Assembly: GCA_963969345.1 (NCBI GenBank)
Contig: OZ017766.1
Location: 1,860,001-1,924,000, forward strand
Length of the DNA: 64,000 nt
Source of the DNA: Turbatrix aceti
Taxonomy: Eukaryota; Nematoda; Chromadorea; Rhabditida; Panagrolaimidae
Reading direction: 5' to 3'
Positions 12,224 to 21,993 of the stretch are shown one piece after another. Positions within the stretch are counted from its first letter, which is position 1. The number at the start of each line of letters is the position of its first letter. Under the pieces are notes generated by a model. That model was not told the origin of the DNA, made no database searches, and saw only the letters and a list, made by a program, of their open reading frames with translations. The position numbers and the translations under genes are program-made.

Positions 12224-15200
12224 ATGTGGCGCCAGACGCTACGTGTGCTGCCCACGTACACAGGGCAATCGCCATTCGTTACCCATGCCGGGCAGCGGAC
12301 GCAACCCTCCTTGACGCGGCTCCAGAGCGTACCGGAAATCAAGTACCTGGACCCGCAGCAGCCATCGACAGCGGCCGCCGCCAACCACCACCACCAGCAG
12401 CAGCACGCCGGGCTCCTGAAGGAAATCGAACTCGTACCAACCAACCTGAGACGGCATCTGTTTCCGGACACGTTGGAATCGACGGAGGACGTGGATGACG
12501 GCGTTCCAGACGAGGTGCTGGACAGGATCGATCTACCCAAACTGGATCCATCGGTCGCTGAACACGGCCTCATGGCGCACTTTGATCTCATCGGCAGGGC
12601 TCAGTTCGACCGGTAGGGCGTATGGGTCTCGAGGACCGTCTAATCACGCTGTTCAGGTACGAAAAGCTCCTGCTTGCGGCACTGGCGATTGGGCACGCAC
12701 CTCCCATGCCTTCAGAATGGGTCATGACCACGGGATGGACGCGCTACGATCCAGAAACCGGCCACGCCGAACCCGTGTCCTACCCCACGGAAGACGTCCT
12801 CTTTTTCGACGTGGAAGTGGCAGTCCTCGATGGCAGACTGCCGACGATGGCCGTCGCAATGGCACCTGGCTGCTGGTACTCGTGGTGCAGCGAGCGCTTG
12901 GCCCACGGCACCGAAGTGCCGGAATTCACTCGTCTGGAGCACCTGATTCCTCTCGAGCCGACCGACGGCACTTCCGACCCGAGGATCGTCATCGGGCACA
13001 ACGTCGGCTTCGATCGATCTCGCGTCAGGGAGCAGTACTACCCCGAGGCGAGCTCACCTGTGCTCCGCCTTCCTGCTAATGCGAAAACGCGTTTCAGAAG
13101 ACGGGAACCAGATTCTGGGACACTATGTCGATGAGCATCGGCATCTTTGGCATGGCGGACCACCAGCGACTTGTCTACGAGAAGTCCGACCTCGCAGAGG
13201 ACAACTTCAACAGACGGGCGCTGTGGGTCGACACCTGGCGGGCCCGGGTGTGCAAGAACGGTCTCGGCGCGGTGCACGCGAAGCTCTGCGGCGAGTCGAC
13301 GAAGCTCGAGCTAAACAAGTCCATGCAGGAGGTCTTCGTCAAGGAGGACATTGGCGTCATCCGGGAGAACTTCCAAGCGCTCATGCTCTACTGCGCGATC
13401 GACGTCCAGGCGACCTTTGAGATCTTTGCCAAGCTGTACCCCCTCTTTAGGGATCGGTGAGCTCGTTTTTTTGTGTTGGCCTGCATGATGGCCTGCTTTC
13501 AGCTTCCCCCACCCGATCACGTCGCTCGGAATGATAGAAATGGCCTCTGCGTACCTGCCGATCACCGAGAACTGGCGGCACTTCTACGAACGCTGCAACG
13601 AGGATGCGTCGAAGCGGAACAACCTCGCTGCCCGGGGACTTGCCGAGGCGAGTTCGAGGCTCGTCGACGACCTCTCCGCCGAGGCCAGCGCCTTTGAATC
13701 CGATCCTTGGATGTGGATTGCGGACTGGAAAATGCACGCGAAGAAGCGCAAGCCCAGGTGGTACCTGAACCTGGTGACGGCCGATGACAAGCCTCTCGAC
13801 GAGATCGAACACGGCGACGTAAAATTCAGATGCAGGGATGTGCCGAGGATATTTGGCCTTTGCTACGGGCCGTTTCCGATGCACTTCAAGGCCGACTACG
13901 GCTGGGGATACTTGGTGCCGTCGCCGGAGCGTTCTGCTGGCTGCGCGGACGTCGTCAAAGTCAGGGTGAAACGCGGGGATGTCGTTTCGTTGCCCAACAG
14001 GTAAGAAACAGTTCCGCGGGTTGAAATGAGGGGTTTGCTGTGTTTTAGAGCAATTATCGATCTTGTGGAACGCAACCGGGCATCGGGGGTCCCTGAACCG
14101 CCGCTACCGGACGCGCCTGACTCGACGGTGGGCGTCTTCGATTTTTACCGCCTACCCCACCCGAATTCGCAGGGCGCCAACGTCGGCAGCCCCTTTGCCA
14201 AGGACTTTCTTGCCTCGTACGACAGCGAAGTGATCCGCGCGACCCGGTTTGGAGACGCGCTGCGCAACTACCTGCTGACGTTCAAGGAAACACGATTTTG
14301 GGGCAATTACAAGGACCGCTTCAACGAGGAAATCACCGTGTGGCTCGACGACGGCGCCAAGATAGGCGCCATTGCCCCATCCATCGTGCCGGCAGGCACC
14401 ATCACCCGCCGCGCCACGCACAAACTCTGGCTCACCAGCACGAGTCCCAAGGACGGCATCATCGGCACCGACCTCAAGTCCATGGTGCAGTCCTCGCCCG
14501 GCTGGAAACTCGTGGGTGCGGACGTCGACTCGCAGGAGCAGTGGCTGGCCGCGCTGCTTGGCGACGTGGGCAGCGGCGAGGGACGCGCGGGCGTGACACC
14601 TTTCAGCAACATGCTCCTCGCCGGCAGCAAGGCCGACAACAGCGACCTGCACTCCATCGTCGCCAAGCAGGTCGGCATCAGTCGCAACCACGCCAAGGTG
14701 CTCAATTACGCGAGGCTGTACGGCGCGGGCATGGCGCACGCCGTCGAGTTTCTCAAGAAGAAGGCCATCAGCGAGGTCCAGGCCAAGAATTACAGCGAGA
14801 AGCTCTTCACTACGACCAAGGGCGTGAACAAGATGTGAGTGAGGATAGCGCCATCCGCAGATTAGTTGACAGGTAATTCAGGTACCGCGAACTGAATCCC
14901 GAGCTCAAAGCCGAGTTTTACGAGTTCCTCCGAACTTCGTGCCCCCTCGAATTCGCGAACCAGCACGTCGAGCAAAGCGGCCGCATTTTCCTGCCCGTTT
15001 ACCTTCACGTCGACGGCCAGCAGACGCAGCTCTTCGAGAACTGGTACACCAGGAAGCAGAACAAGGGCTCGCTGACCCTCAACGACCAGGTGCTCTTCCT
15101 CATCCACATGTACCCTACGTACCCCAAAGCCGTGTCTCTTTTCAAGAACGGATTGTATGTGTTTAGCGCCTGAAAGGCATTGTACATTTTTTTTCAGCGA

Positions 15201-15759
15201 GTCGAGCACGTTCAACTTCCTGGAGATGAAGGCGCTCGAAGACCAGCCATCCACGCCCATCCTCGGCTGCCGGCTGAGCCAGGCACTCGAAGCCCTGCCC
15301 CCGGACGCGCCCCAGGCCGATGACTTCCGCGCGCGCTACAAACGCACAGTGATCAACTGGGTGATCCAGTCGACGGCTGTCGACTTCCTCCACATGCTGC
15401 TCGTATGCATGAAGTGGCTCTGCGACGAGTATGACATCAAGGCCCGCTTCGTGCTGTCCATCCACGACGAGATCCGGTACCTGGTCGCGGAAGAGGACCA
15501 ATACCGGTGCGCTCTCGCCCTCACGCTCAGCAATATGTACGTGCGGGCGGCGATCTCGCAGAAGCTCGGCATCAGCGAGCTCCCCAAGTCAGTCGCCTTC
15601 TTCTCCCAGGTCGACATCGACACGGTCCTCCGCAAGGAGGTCGACCAGCCTTGCCAGACCCCCGATGGTCGCGTGGTACCTCCGGGCGTGGCGCTGGACA
15701 TGGAGGCGATAGTCGAGAAGACCTCTGGATCTCTACTTCGGCCGCCAGCTCCCGAGTAG
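12224..15759 (+). CDS. polg-1: Mitochondrial DNA polymerase gamma catalytic subunit
   Basis: The replicative polymerase of mitochondrial DNA, a family A polymerase with proofreading. Exons 12224-12612, 12657-13059, 13098-13456, 13503-14000, 14049-14834, 14882-15154 and 15198-15759 close at 1089 residues. The N terminus (MWRQTLRVLP) is basic and lacks acids, as expected for a mitochondrial presequence. Exonuclease motifs are FDVEV (Exo I), IGHNVGFDR (Exo II) and YCAIDVQATFE (Exo III). Polymerase motifs are VGADVDSQEQWLAA (A), NYARLYGAG (B) and SIHDEIRYL (C), with every catalytic acid present. The spacer between the two halves is shorter than in vertebrates. Intron 2 is only 38 nt, with a GTGCTC donor. 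AATAAA sites follow at about 15837. Confidence 0.96.
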
Positions 15760-16023
15760 GCGGTTGGAGTTTTGTTGCATTTTAAAACTTGTACATCTAT
15801 CATTTTTGTTAATTTACAGTTTTACAGGCGGTGATCTAAATAAATAAACGCGACTCGAAGGATTCACCGGTACAGGCTGACATGTTGTTGTGCGCGCCGC
15901 CGCCGATCCATATTGAGTAGTCCGGCGAAGCCGTGTTCACCTGGCACGGAAATTAGCATTGCCGTCAGAAACACGACTGGCGCGCTGCGCTCTCATCACT
16001 CTGTCTGACTGAAGACTGACCCG

Positions 16024-16841
16024 ATGGTGGCGAGCAAAACGACGAAGCTGCCGCTCGACTGCGTTACGCTCGACTTTCCCTGCTCGAGTCAGCAGCGCTC
16101 GCGCACCCTCGTCGTGCGCAACCCCACCGAAAATGACCTCTACTTTAAGGTGTGCGCCAGCGATTCCGCCGTCAAGGTAGATGACCACAACGCGTTCATT
16201 GCCGCTGGCAGCACGCACGACGTCCGCGTCGATCTCGGCCCCGGCACCAAGGCACCCGCTACGTTCGGCTATCTGTCGGTTCACGCGCGCCACATGCCAC
16301 GTCATTTTCCAATCGAGGATCTCATGAACTGGATTGACGGTCGGGTGCCACACCCCTACGACGTGGCCTACAGACTGCCCGTGCGGCGACTGAAGGCCTA
16401 CGCGCCCCTCGAGACGGTCATCGACCTGCCTGGCAGCGCGCTCCTCATAGAGCCCCACTTCGATGGCATCATCGGCGAGGACGACAATGACACCAGCACG
16501 GCCTGCGACATCAACGACGGTCAGTGGGGGTGCACCGAGCAAACTCTGAATAAACTTTTTAAGACACCCGGACGGCAGATTACTTTACGATGAACGAACT
16601 CACCGATGCCCTGCCCTCCGAGACGCAGCTGCCGACGTGCATCAACATCGTGGCGGATGCCTACACCGCCCGCAATCCGGCGGAGGACGTCATCACGGCC
16701 CGCAACATCTACTACGTGCCGTCGTTCCTCCAGAACATTCTAGACTACATCTTTTCTCCTGCAATCAGCCACGCAATCCTGCCGGATTCGTACTACTCTC
16801 TGTCGGCGGAGTCGTCTACCACCACCGCTGTGCGGCCTTAA
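16024..16841 (+). CDS. Protein with an MSP-like (major sperm protein fold) domain
   Basis: Exons 16024-16519 and 16579-16841 join in phase to 252 residues. Without splicing, two frames would overlap by ATGA at 16590. The 59-nt intron with a GTCAGT donor and GGCAG acceptor explains this better. Residues 8-95 resemble the MSP/VAP immunoglobulin-like fold: a short strand (LDCVTLDFPC), then TLVVRNPTENDLYFKV and a late AAGSTHDVRVDL strand, matching the family's NxS/T-x-x-x-x-F-K-V pattern. The C-terminal half is not recognised and is acidic around DDNDTST. No signal peptide or membrane anchor is seen, so it is probably cytosolic. MSP-fold domains in nematodes serve in sperm motility and membrane contact sites; which applies here is unknown. 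Confidence 0.6.
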
Positions 16842-17069
16842 ATTGGTCTCGGGGCACTGATAAACTGATCCAGGTATTTGGGATGGTCGTTGACCTAACA
16901 AGCGGAGCTGCTGAGCAGGCTAAAGCCACGTCGGACGTTTGCAAGGTTGCGGGAGGCGGCTCTAGTGGTCGCTGTTTGCATAGAGACCCCTGTGTTGACT
17001 TTTGAGAGCCGGGAGAACGCGGAACACGGGCCAGAGCTTTCTGCTGGTTGCCGCGCGACACGTTGAGCG

Positions 17070-17924
17070 ATGGACCTGCTTGCTGCCTCGCTGGCCGTGC
17101 CCTTTGACTACGACCGGGGCAGACAGGCCACGTCCGACTGGCAGCTGCCGATCGTGGCGATCTCGGTCGGCTACGTCGTGGCCGTCTTCGGCATTCAGTT
17201 CCTGCTCAGATCCCGGCCGGCTTTCGAGCTACGGATAACTTTGATTGCTTGGAACGCTCTGCTGGCGGTGTACAGCGCCTTAGGAGCATACAAGATCGGT
17301 CGAGGGCTGCAAGAGGAAGTCGACACTTACGGCGTAATTTCGACCTTGTGCTACAACCGGGGGCTCTTTCGGGGCGAGACGGGACGATGGACGTTCTTTT
17401 TCTGCTACTCCAAGCTGCTCGAGCTCGGCGACACGTTTTTTCTCGTGCTGCGCAAGAAGAGACTTATTTTTTTGCACTGGTAATGCTAAAAATAGGTTTC
17501 ATCTGGCGAAACATGACCGCGCGTTTTCAGGTACCACCACATAGCGACGCTCAACTACGCCGTACTCACGTACATCGACGGCACGGCGTTTAACGTCTGG
17601 ATGATGTTCATGAACCTCTGCGTGCACGCCGTCATGTACAGCTACTACCTGGTCTCGGCGTGCGGCTACCGAGTGCCGCCGGTCATCGCGCGGTTCATCA
17701 CGGTGCTGCAGATTGCGCAATTTGCCATATCGCACGTCATCCTCCTTCTCGCGGGCTGGCTGTCGCTCAGGGCCCCCGACTGCGACATCACCGCCGCCAG
17801 CTTCGGCTACTGCATCGTGATGGAGGCGAGCTACATCTTCCTCTTCGGAAAGTTTTTCTACGAGAGCTACGTCAAAAACGGAGGTCGCAAGTTTGCTGCA
17901 GCTAGCAAGCAGAAAGGTCTCTGA
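17070..17924 (+). CDS. Very-long-chain fatty acid elongase (ELO family)
   Basis: ELO enzymes condense malonyl-CoA with acyl-CoA in the ER membrane, the first step of chain elongation. Exons 17070-17479 and 17531-17924 give 267 residues, typical for ELO proteins. The KLLELGDTFFLVLRKK motif precedes the catalytic histidine box HWYHH (residues 136-140), which the 51-nt intron cuts between bases two and three of the Trp codon. Several hydrophobic segments follow, and the tail is basic (GGRKFAAASKQ). The tyrosine after the box is replaced by MYSYYLVSACG, a recognisable form of the family's MYxYY motif. An AATAAA site lies at about 17971. Substrate class (saturated or polyunsaturated) is not determinable here. 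Confidence 0.92.
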
Positions 17925-18290
17925 CCGTCGACGACTAAAAAACACCTCAATCGCATTTTTGCGCTTTTAAAATAAATCTGTGTAACCGGATAAAAGCAGG
18001 AGAACAGGAGCACCGGGACGAAGACCTGCTTTTTAAGCAGGACTATGAAGTGCAGGCTGGGACCACCGACTTGACATTTGAGTGGTCGGTGGTCGCCCGT
18101 TTGCCCGTCACCGCGGCTTTGTCTCGCAGGTAGGAAGTGGTGTGTAGGACTCGTTTTTTGTCACCCCAGATGCGCAGCAACGGTCAGGGTTGTCGGACTT
18201 TTCCATATGTGCCGCAAACGCTGTGCAGCGTTGTCCGGCTTTCTCACTTGACTTTTGCGTTTGGTGGTCTTTAGCCATGTCGCTTGGGTT

Positions 18291-18323
18291 CGACCGAAGA
18301 ACTCGACATTTGTTCTTCGGTCG
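18291..18323. other. Perfect 12-bp hairpin upstream of hyaluronidase
   Basis: CGACCGAAGAAC at 18291-18302 is the exact inverse of 18312-18323, with a 9-base loop. It lies in the promoter region of the next gene, 25 bases before a second hairpin. Confidence 0.6.
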
Positions 18324-18348
18324 CTTCGGGCAGTCTTCTTGCCATTGA

Positions 18349-18400
18349 ATAGCAGTTTTTTTGTCGTTGAAAGAGCTTTTTCAGTGACAAAAACTGCTAT
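18349..18400. other. Second hairpin overlapping the TATA box
   Basis: ATAGCAGTTTTT (18349-18360) pairs with AAAAACTGCTAT (18389-18400). A two-base bulge, GTC/GAC and an inner TGAAA/TTTCA stem extend it to about 20 pairs. Its 3' end runs into the TATAAAAG at 18398-18405. Confidence 0.6.
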
Positions 18401-18405
18401 AAAAG
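18398..18405 (+). promoter_or_regulatory. TATA box of the hyaluronidase gene
   Basis: TATAAAAG lies 71 bases before the ATG at 18469, matching the position of the same octamer before the CPEB gene. Its first three bases belong to the hairpin stem 18349-18400. Confidence 0.45.
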
Positions 18406-18468
18406 GGCTGAAAGGCGTTGAATTTTATGCAAGTTTCAAGTTTGAGGTCAGATTTCCAGATTCTAGCC

Positions 18469-20359
18469 ATGCGAAAACCGCTTTGTTGGTGCCTTTTTTT
18501 GCTTCAACTTGGTTTGTTTTTTCCGGTGCACGCCGGTGACAGACTTAACGTAGGTCGTCCCCTTTCGCTTGCTCCCTCCCGCAACGACTGTTTTTCAGTT
18601 CTACTGGAACCTGCAAACCTCCATGTGCCTGCCTTCTGACCGTATGGATCCAGCGTACTACGGTATCGTAACCAACGAGCCGCAGACTGTCAGGGGAGAC
18701 AAAATCGTGACGTTTTACGAAAACAATCTGGGGCTGCTTCCTTCAATCAAGATTACGGATTGGAAGTGGGACGACATTGAAGCAGATCTGTACATCCTGG
18801 ACGCCGAGACGCACGAGAACACAGTCATGGTCAACGGAGGCATTCCCCAGAGAGCCGACTTTGACGCCCATCTGGCCAAGGTGGAGAGGGATGTCAACGA
18901 GCACGTGCCTGCCGTCGACTTTTCGGGGCCTGTGATCATTGACTACGAAAGCTGGCGACCCTTGTATGACCTCAACTGGGGCGTAAGAGCGGTCTACAAA
19001 AACGAGTCCATCGCTTACGCGAAGAGCCGTCATCCGCACGAGGACGAGAAGACCATCCTGAAAATCGCGAAGCACGAGTTCAACAAAGCCGCCAAGTTTG
19101 TTTTATGAGCATAAAAGCATGATTCAAACCAGTGTTGTCGGGTACCCGGACCGGAACCGGCCGGTTCCGGGTACCCGAAAAAAATATTTTCGGTTCCGGT
19201 TCTGGGTACCCGAAATGCCGGTTCCGGGTACCCGGATTTTAAAAATGAGTTCAAATTACGGCAAAAACGAGCTCTCAGAGTGAAAAAAAGCGCTTAGAAA
19301 TCGGTTATAAGTTCATATTCAATGCATTTTTTTTTGTTTTTGAACACTTTTGACACGAAAATCCTTCAAATTTTGTTTCGCACGCGGTTTCAAAAGTTCC
19401 GGTTCCGGTTCGGGTACCCGAAAAATTTTCAGAACCGACAACACTGATTCAAACCCTTTTTACAGGTCTTTCTTTCTAATGACAATCGCCAAAATCCAGG
19501 AAATGCGGCCTTTTGCCAAAGTCGGCTGCTACGACTACCCAATGTGCAACTACGACGTCGGAAACATTGGCGAACTGGAGTGCAACGCACAGAGCCGCCG
19601 CGCCAACCAGGAGCTCGCGTGGCTGATGAAAGCGTCGTCGGCGCTCTACCCCTCAACATACTTCTACTATCGGGGAAATATGACGAGCGAGGTCCACGAG
19701 TTTTACGCCTATGCACGCGTCAACGAGGCGATACAGGCGCGGGAGTCGCTGAATCTCAACTTGCCCATTTTTCCTTTCACAAACATCAACTACCCCGGTG
19801 CGAAGGACAACTTCGAGCTCTACAGCGATTCCGACGTCGACGTATCCATCCTGATTACCGACCTGAACATTCAGGGCCTCATCATCTGGTCCACCACCGA
19901 CCAGATGAAGGCGCGCTGTCCGGGCATCAAAAAGTTTTTAGAGAACGTGTACGGTCCCCGGGTAATGCTTCAGAGCCGCGCCATTGAAAAGTAAGACTTT
20001 TTTCTGGGCTTAGAAGGAACAAGCTCAACGGAACAAAAAAAGCAGAGTAACATGCTAGACACACGAAAAAAGTTGTTTTCGCGCCGAATGCTAGTTACTT
20101 GTTTTTGTATTTAGTTTTACGTCTGTTCCCTCGGGCAGGCGTTAATGGCTGCCGTTTTTGTTGTAGTCTCTGCAACTAATCCGGCCGTTGTTTTAGACAC
20201 AGCCGACATCACTGCGGTGACCACGGCAGGGCGGTGGCTCAGTGGTCCCGCCCGCCGGCAGCCGACATTGTCTTCAGAAAAAAGTATCGCTGCGTCTGCG
20301 ACGACGGGTTCTACGGGAGGACATGTCAGTACACCCACAGCCTTGCCGATGAGTTTTAA
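18469..20359 (+). CDS. chhy-1: Secreted hyaluronidase (glycosyl hydrolase 56) with EGF-like tail
   Basis: GH56 enzymes cleave hyaluronan or chondroitin chains; the C. elegans member CHHY-1 prefers chondroitin. Exons 18469-18549, 18599-19095, 19466-19990 and 20197-20359 join in phase to 421 residues. A signal peptide (MRKPLCWCLFLLQLGLFF) is encoded by exon 1. The catalytic DxE motif is visible as IIDYESWRPLYDLNWG (D142, E144), with YYGIVTN and VNGGIPQRADF upstream as in vertebrate enzymes. The last exon adds HHCGDHGR and then CVCDDGFYGRTCQY, the two halves of the C-terminal EGF-like module seen in animal HYAL proteins. One usual EGF cysteine is Ala here (GRA instead of GRC). Intron 2 contains a hAT-type element with target duplication. 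The final exon overlaps a longer unrelated frame and is easily missed. Confidence 0.92.
19130..19446. mobile_element. Non-autonomous hAT-type element (MITE) B
   Basis: It starts CAGTGTTGTCGG and ends CCGACAACACTG, an exact inverse. The 8-base direct repeat ATTCAAAC flanks it at 19122-19129 and 19447-19454. The 317-bp interior carries GGTTCCGGGTACCCG-type palindromic units near both ends and an AT-rich centre. It lies wholly within hyaluronidase intron 2 and is related in its ends to element A at 2437-2918. Confidence 0.9.
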
Positions 20360-20753
20360 TACGGACAGTATTCTTCTAAACGTGTTGTTTGATTCCCGCT
20401 GTTCGCGATCGATAAATGCGGCGCTGCCTAACGTTGATGCGAATAAAGTTTCTTGCCTTCAAGAGGCGTCAGGTAGGGGGTAATTTTGTTACATCACTTT
20501 CGACACCGCGCCTTATTATTTTCTGGCAGGTGTAATTGCATGCTTTATCATCGTTTGTCTGTGCTCAAAGGCACAAACACCTTTTTTTATTTTTTATGCA
20601 TTAGAGTTTTTGGGGTCGCCGCGTAAAAACGTTTCTGCTCGAGCTTGTTGTGTTTCTATATTTGGTTGTGTTGGCACATTTGGTCGTGTTCTTTGGCATT
20701 AAAATGTTTGTTGTGCAAATAAAACCTCCCGATTGCTATACCTGCCGGTCATA
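20360..20753. other. Hyaluronidase 3' flank and chemoreceptor upstream region
   Basis: No coding signal. The stretch is T-rich and contains AATAAA-like sites near 20442 and 20718. Nothing else recognised. Confidence 0.5.
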
Positions 20754-21993
20754 ATGGCACTTCTCCAGACCATAATGGCCTCCGTGGAGCGCCCGTCTAC
20801 GATTCCACAGGGCGCGTGCCTCAACGCCTGGCAGACGCTGCTCTACCTCTCGGAGTACGGCATAGAGTCCCTGGCTCTGGTGTGCAGCGGGCTCTTCCTC
20901 ATCATGCTGGCGAACGCGCGTACCATTCACCCGCACCTCAGAATCGTGACTGCCGGCTCGTGTATCGGCTTCATGCTCCGAAGTCTTCTGCGCTTCGTCC
21001 TCATCGTGCACTACGTCAGGTGCAATGCCGTGCTCAGTACCGGATCGCAGGCCGTCGTGACGTTCCTATTTTCAACCCTCAACGTTAGTCTGCACTTCAG
21101 CGTGATTGCGGTCATCGCCGAGCGCCTGCTTTCTCTCTTCCGCGCCAGGTCGTACGAATACTTCTTTGACTGGCGGCTCGTGACCTTCCTCCTCCTGGCT
21201 CCGGTTGGTTCTTGCTTTCATTTCAAGTTAAACGACGGCTTTTCAGCTGATGGCGGCGACCGTGCTGTCGGTCTTCGTGCTCTACCTACGTACGGTGCCC
21301 CTAATGGTAGCAAACTATTCCATTTATTGCTGCCTAGCACTTTCTTGGACGGCAAGTGGTTTTCGTGCCCTTCATCTCATTTCAATGCATTTCAGACCTT
21401 TTTCGTCACATTTCAATGCAAACAGAAACGAAACAGAGTTGCGTGCGGGAATTCAACGCTCTCTGAACGCTTTCAGCGCTACGAGAACGTCCAGACAAAG
21501 CCGACCATGATCTGGCTTTGCGCCCTCTCTGCGATTCTGATCGTCATCGGCGGGGCATTCCAGGTGTTCCGGGGCATGTGGCTGGCCAGGTGAGCCGGTG
21601 AAAAACATCAAATAAGAGTTTGCATGAGTGCATACTTCAGATCCAGCAGAGACACACTTATCACCGTCATCGCCGTCACAGAATGCGTTCAGAACTGCAT
21701 TCATAGCTTCAACGGGTTCGTCATGCCTCTCACCTTCCTTTTCACGCTCCAGAGCATGAAGCAGAAATTCAGGTAAACTGAAGTGCGTCTTGCGGACTGA
21801 ATCTGATCTTTGACAGCCTTTTAGACGACTGTTTCCGTCGCTTTCCTGTCACGTTCCAATGTTCACCAAAGACGGTTATCAGGTGGTGCACTCTATCACC
21901 GGAAAAATCCTGACGTCTCGCACAACCACCGATGAGTACTTCCACTCGCTGACAGCATTCTTTGAAGACAAACGGCACTTGAAAAAGCGCTGA
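20754..21993 (+). CDS. Seven-transmembrane serpentine chemoreceptor (sra/srab/sre superfamily)
   Basis: A G-protein-coupled receptor of the nematode chemosensory expansions, expected in the ciliary membrane of sensory neurons. Exons 20754-21203, 21247-21351, 21396-21589, 21641-21772 and 21825-21993 close at 349 residues. Hydrophobic segments run through the protein. The third ends in the conserved AERLLSLFRARSYE (E-R and Y-E), and the third loop carries LSERFQRYEN, the family's LxxRxQxxEN motif. The C-terminal part has a last membrane span (FVMPLTFLFTLQSM) and a basic tail. Exon 2 ends in a GC donor (GCAAGT), the only joint that closes the frame with good consensus. Exon 3 is 194 nt, the same as the equivalent exon of the receptor at 49.1 kb. 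Start could be the ATG at 20775. Ligand unknown. Confidence 0.82.

Noticed and set aside
18569..20483. Hyaluronidase ending at the 19994 stop and a separate 112-codon gene at 20145-20483
   Set aside because: The GTAAGA donor at 19991 joins in phase to an EGF-like exon at 20197, which lies in a different frame from the 112-codon frame.
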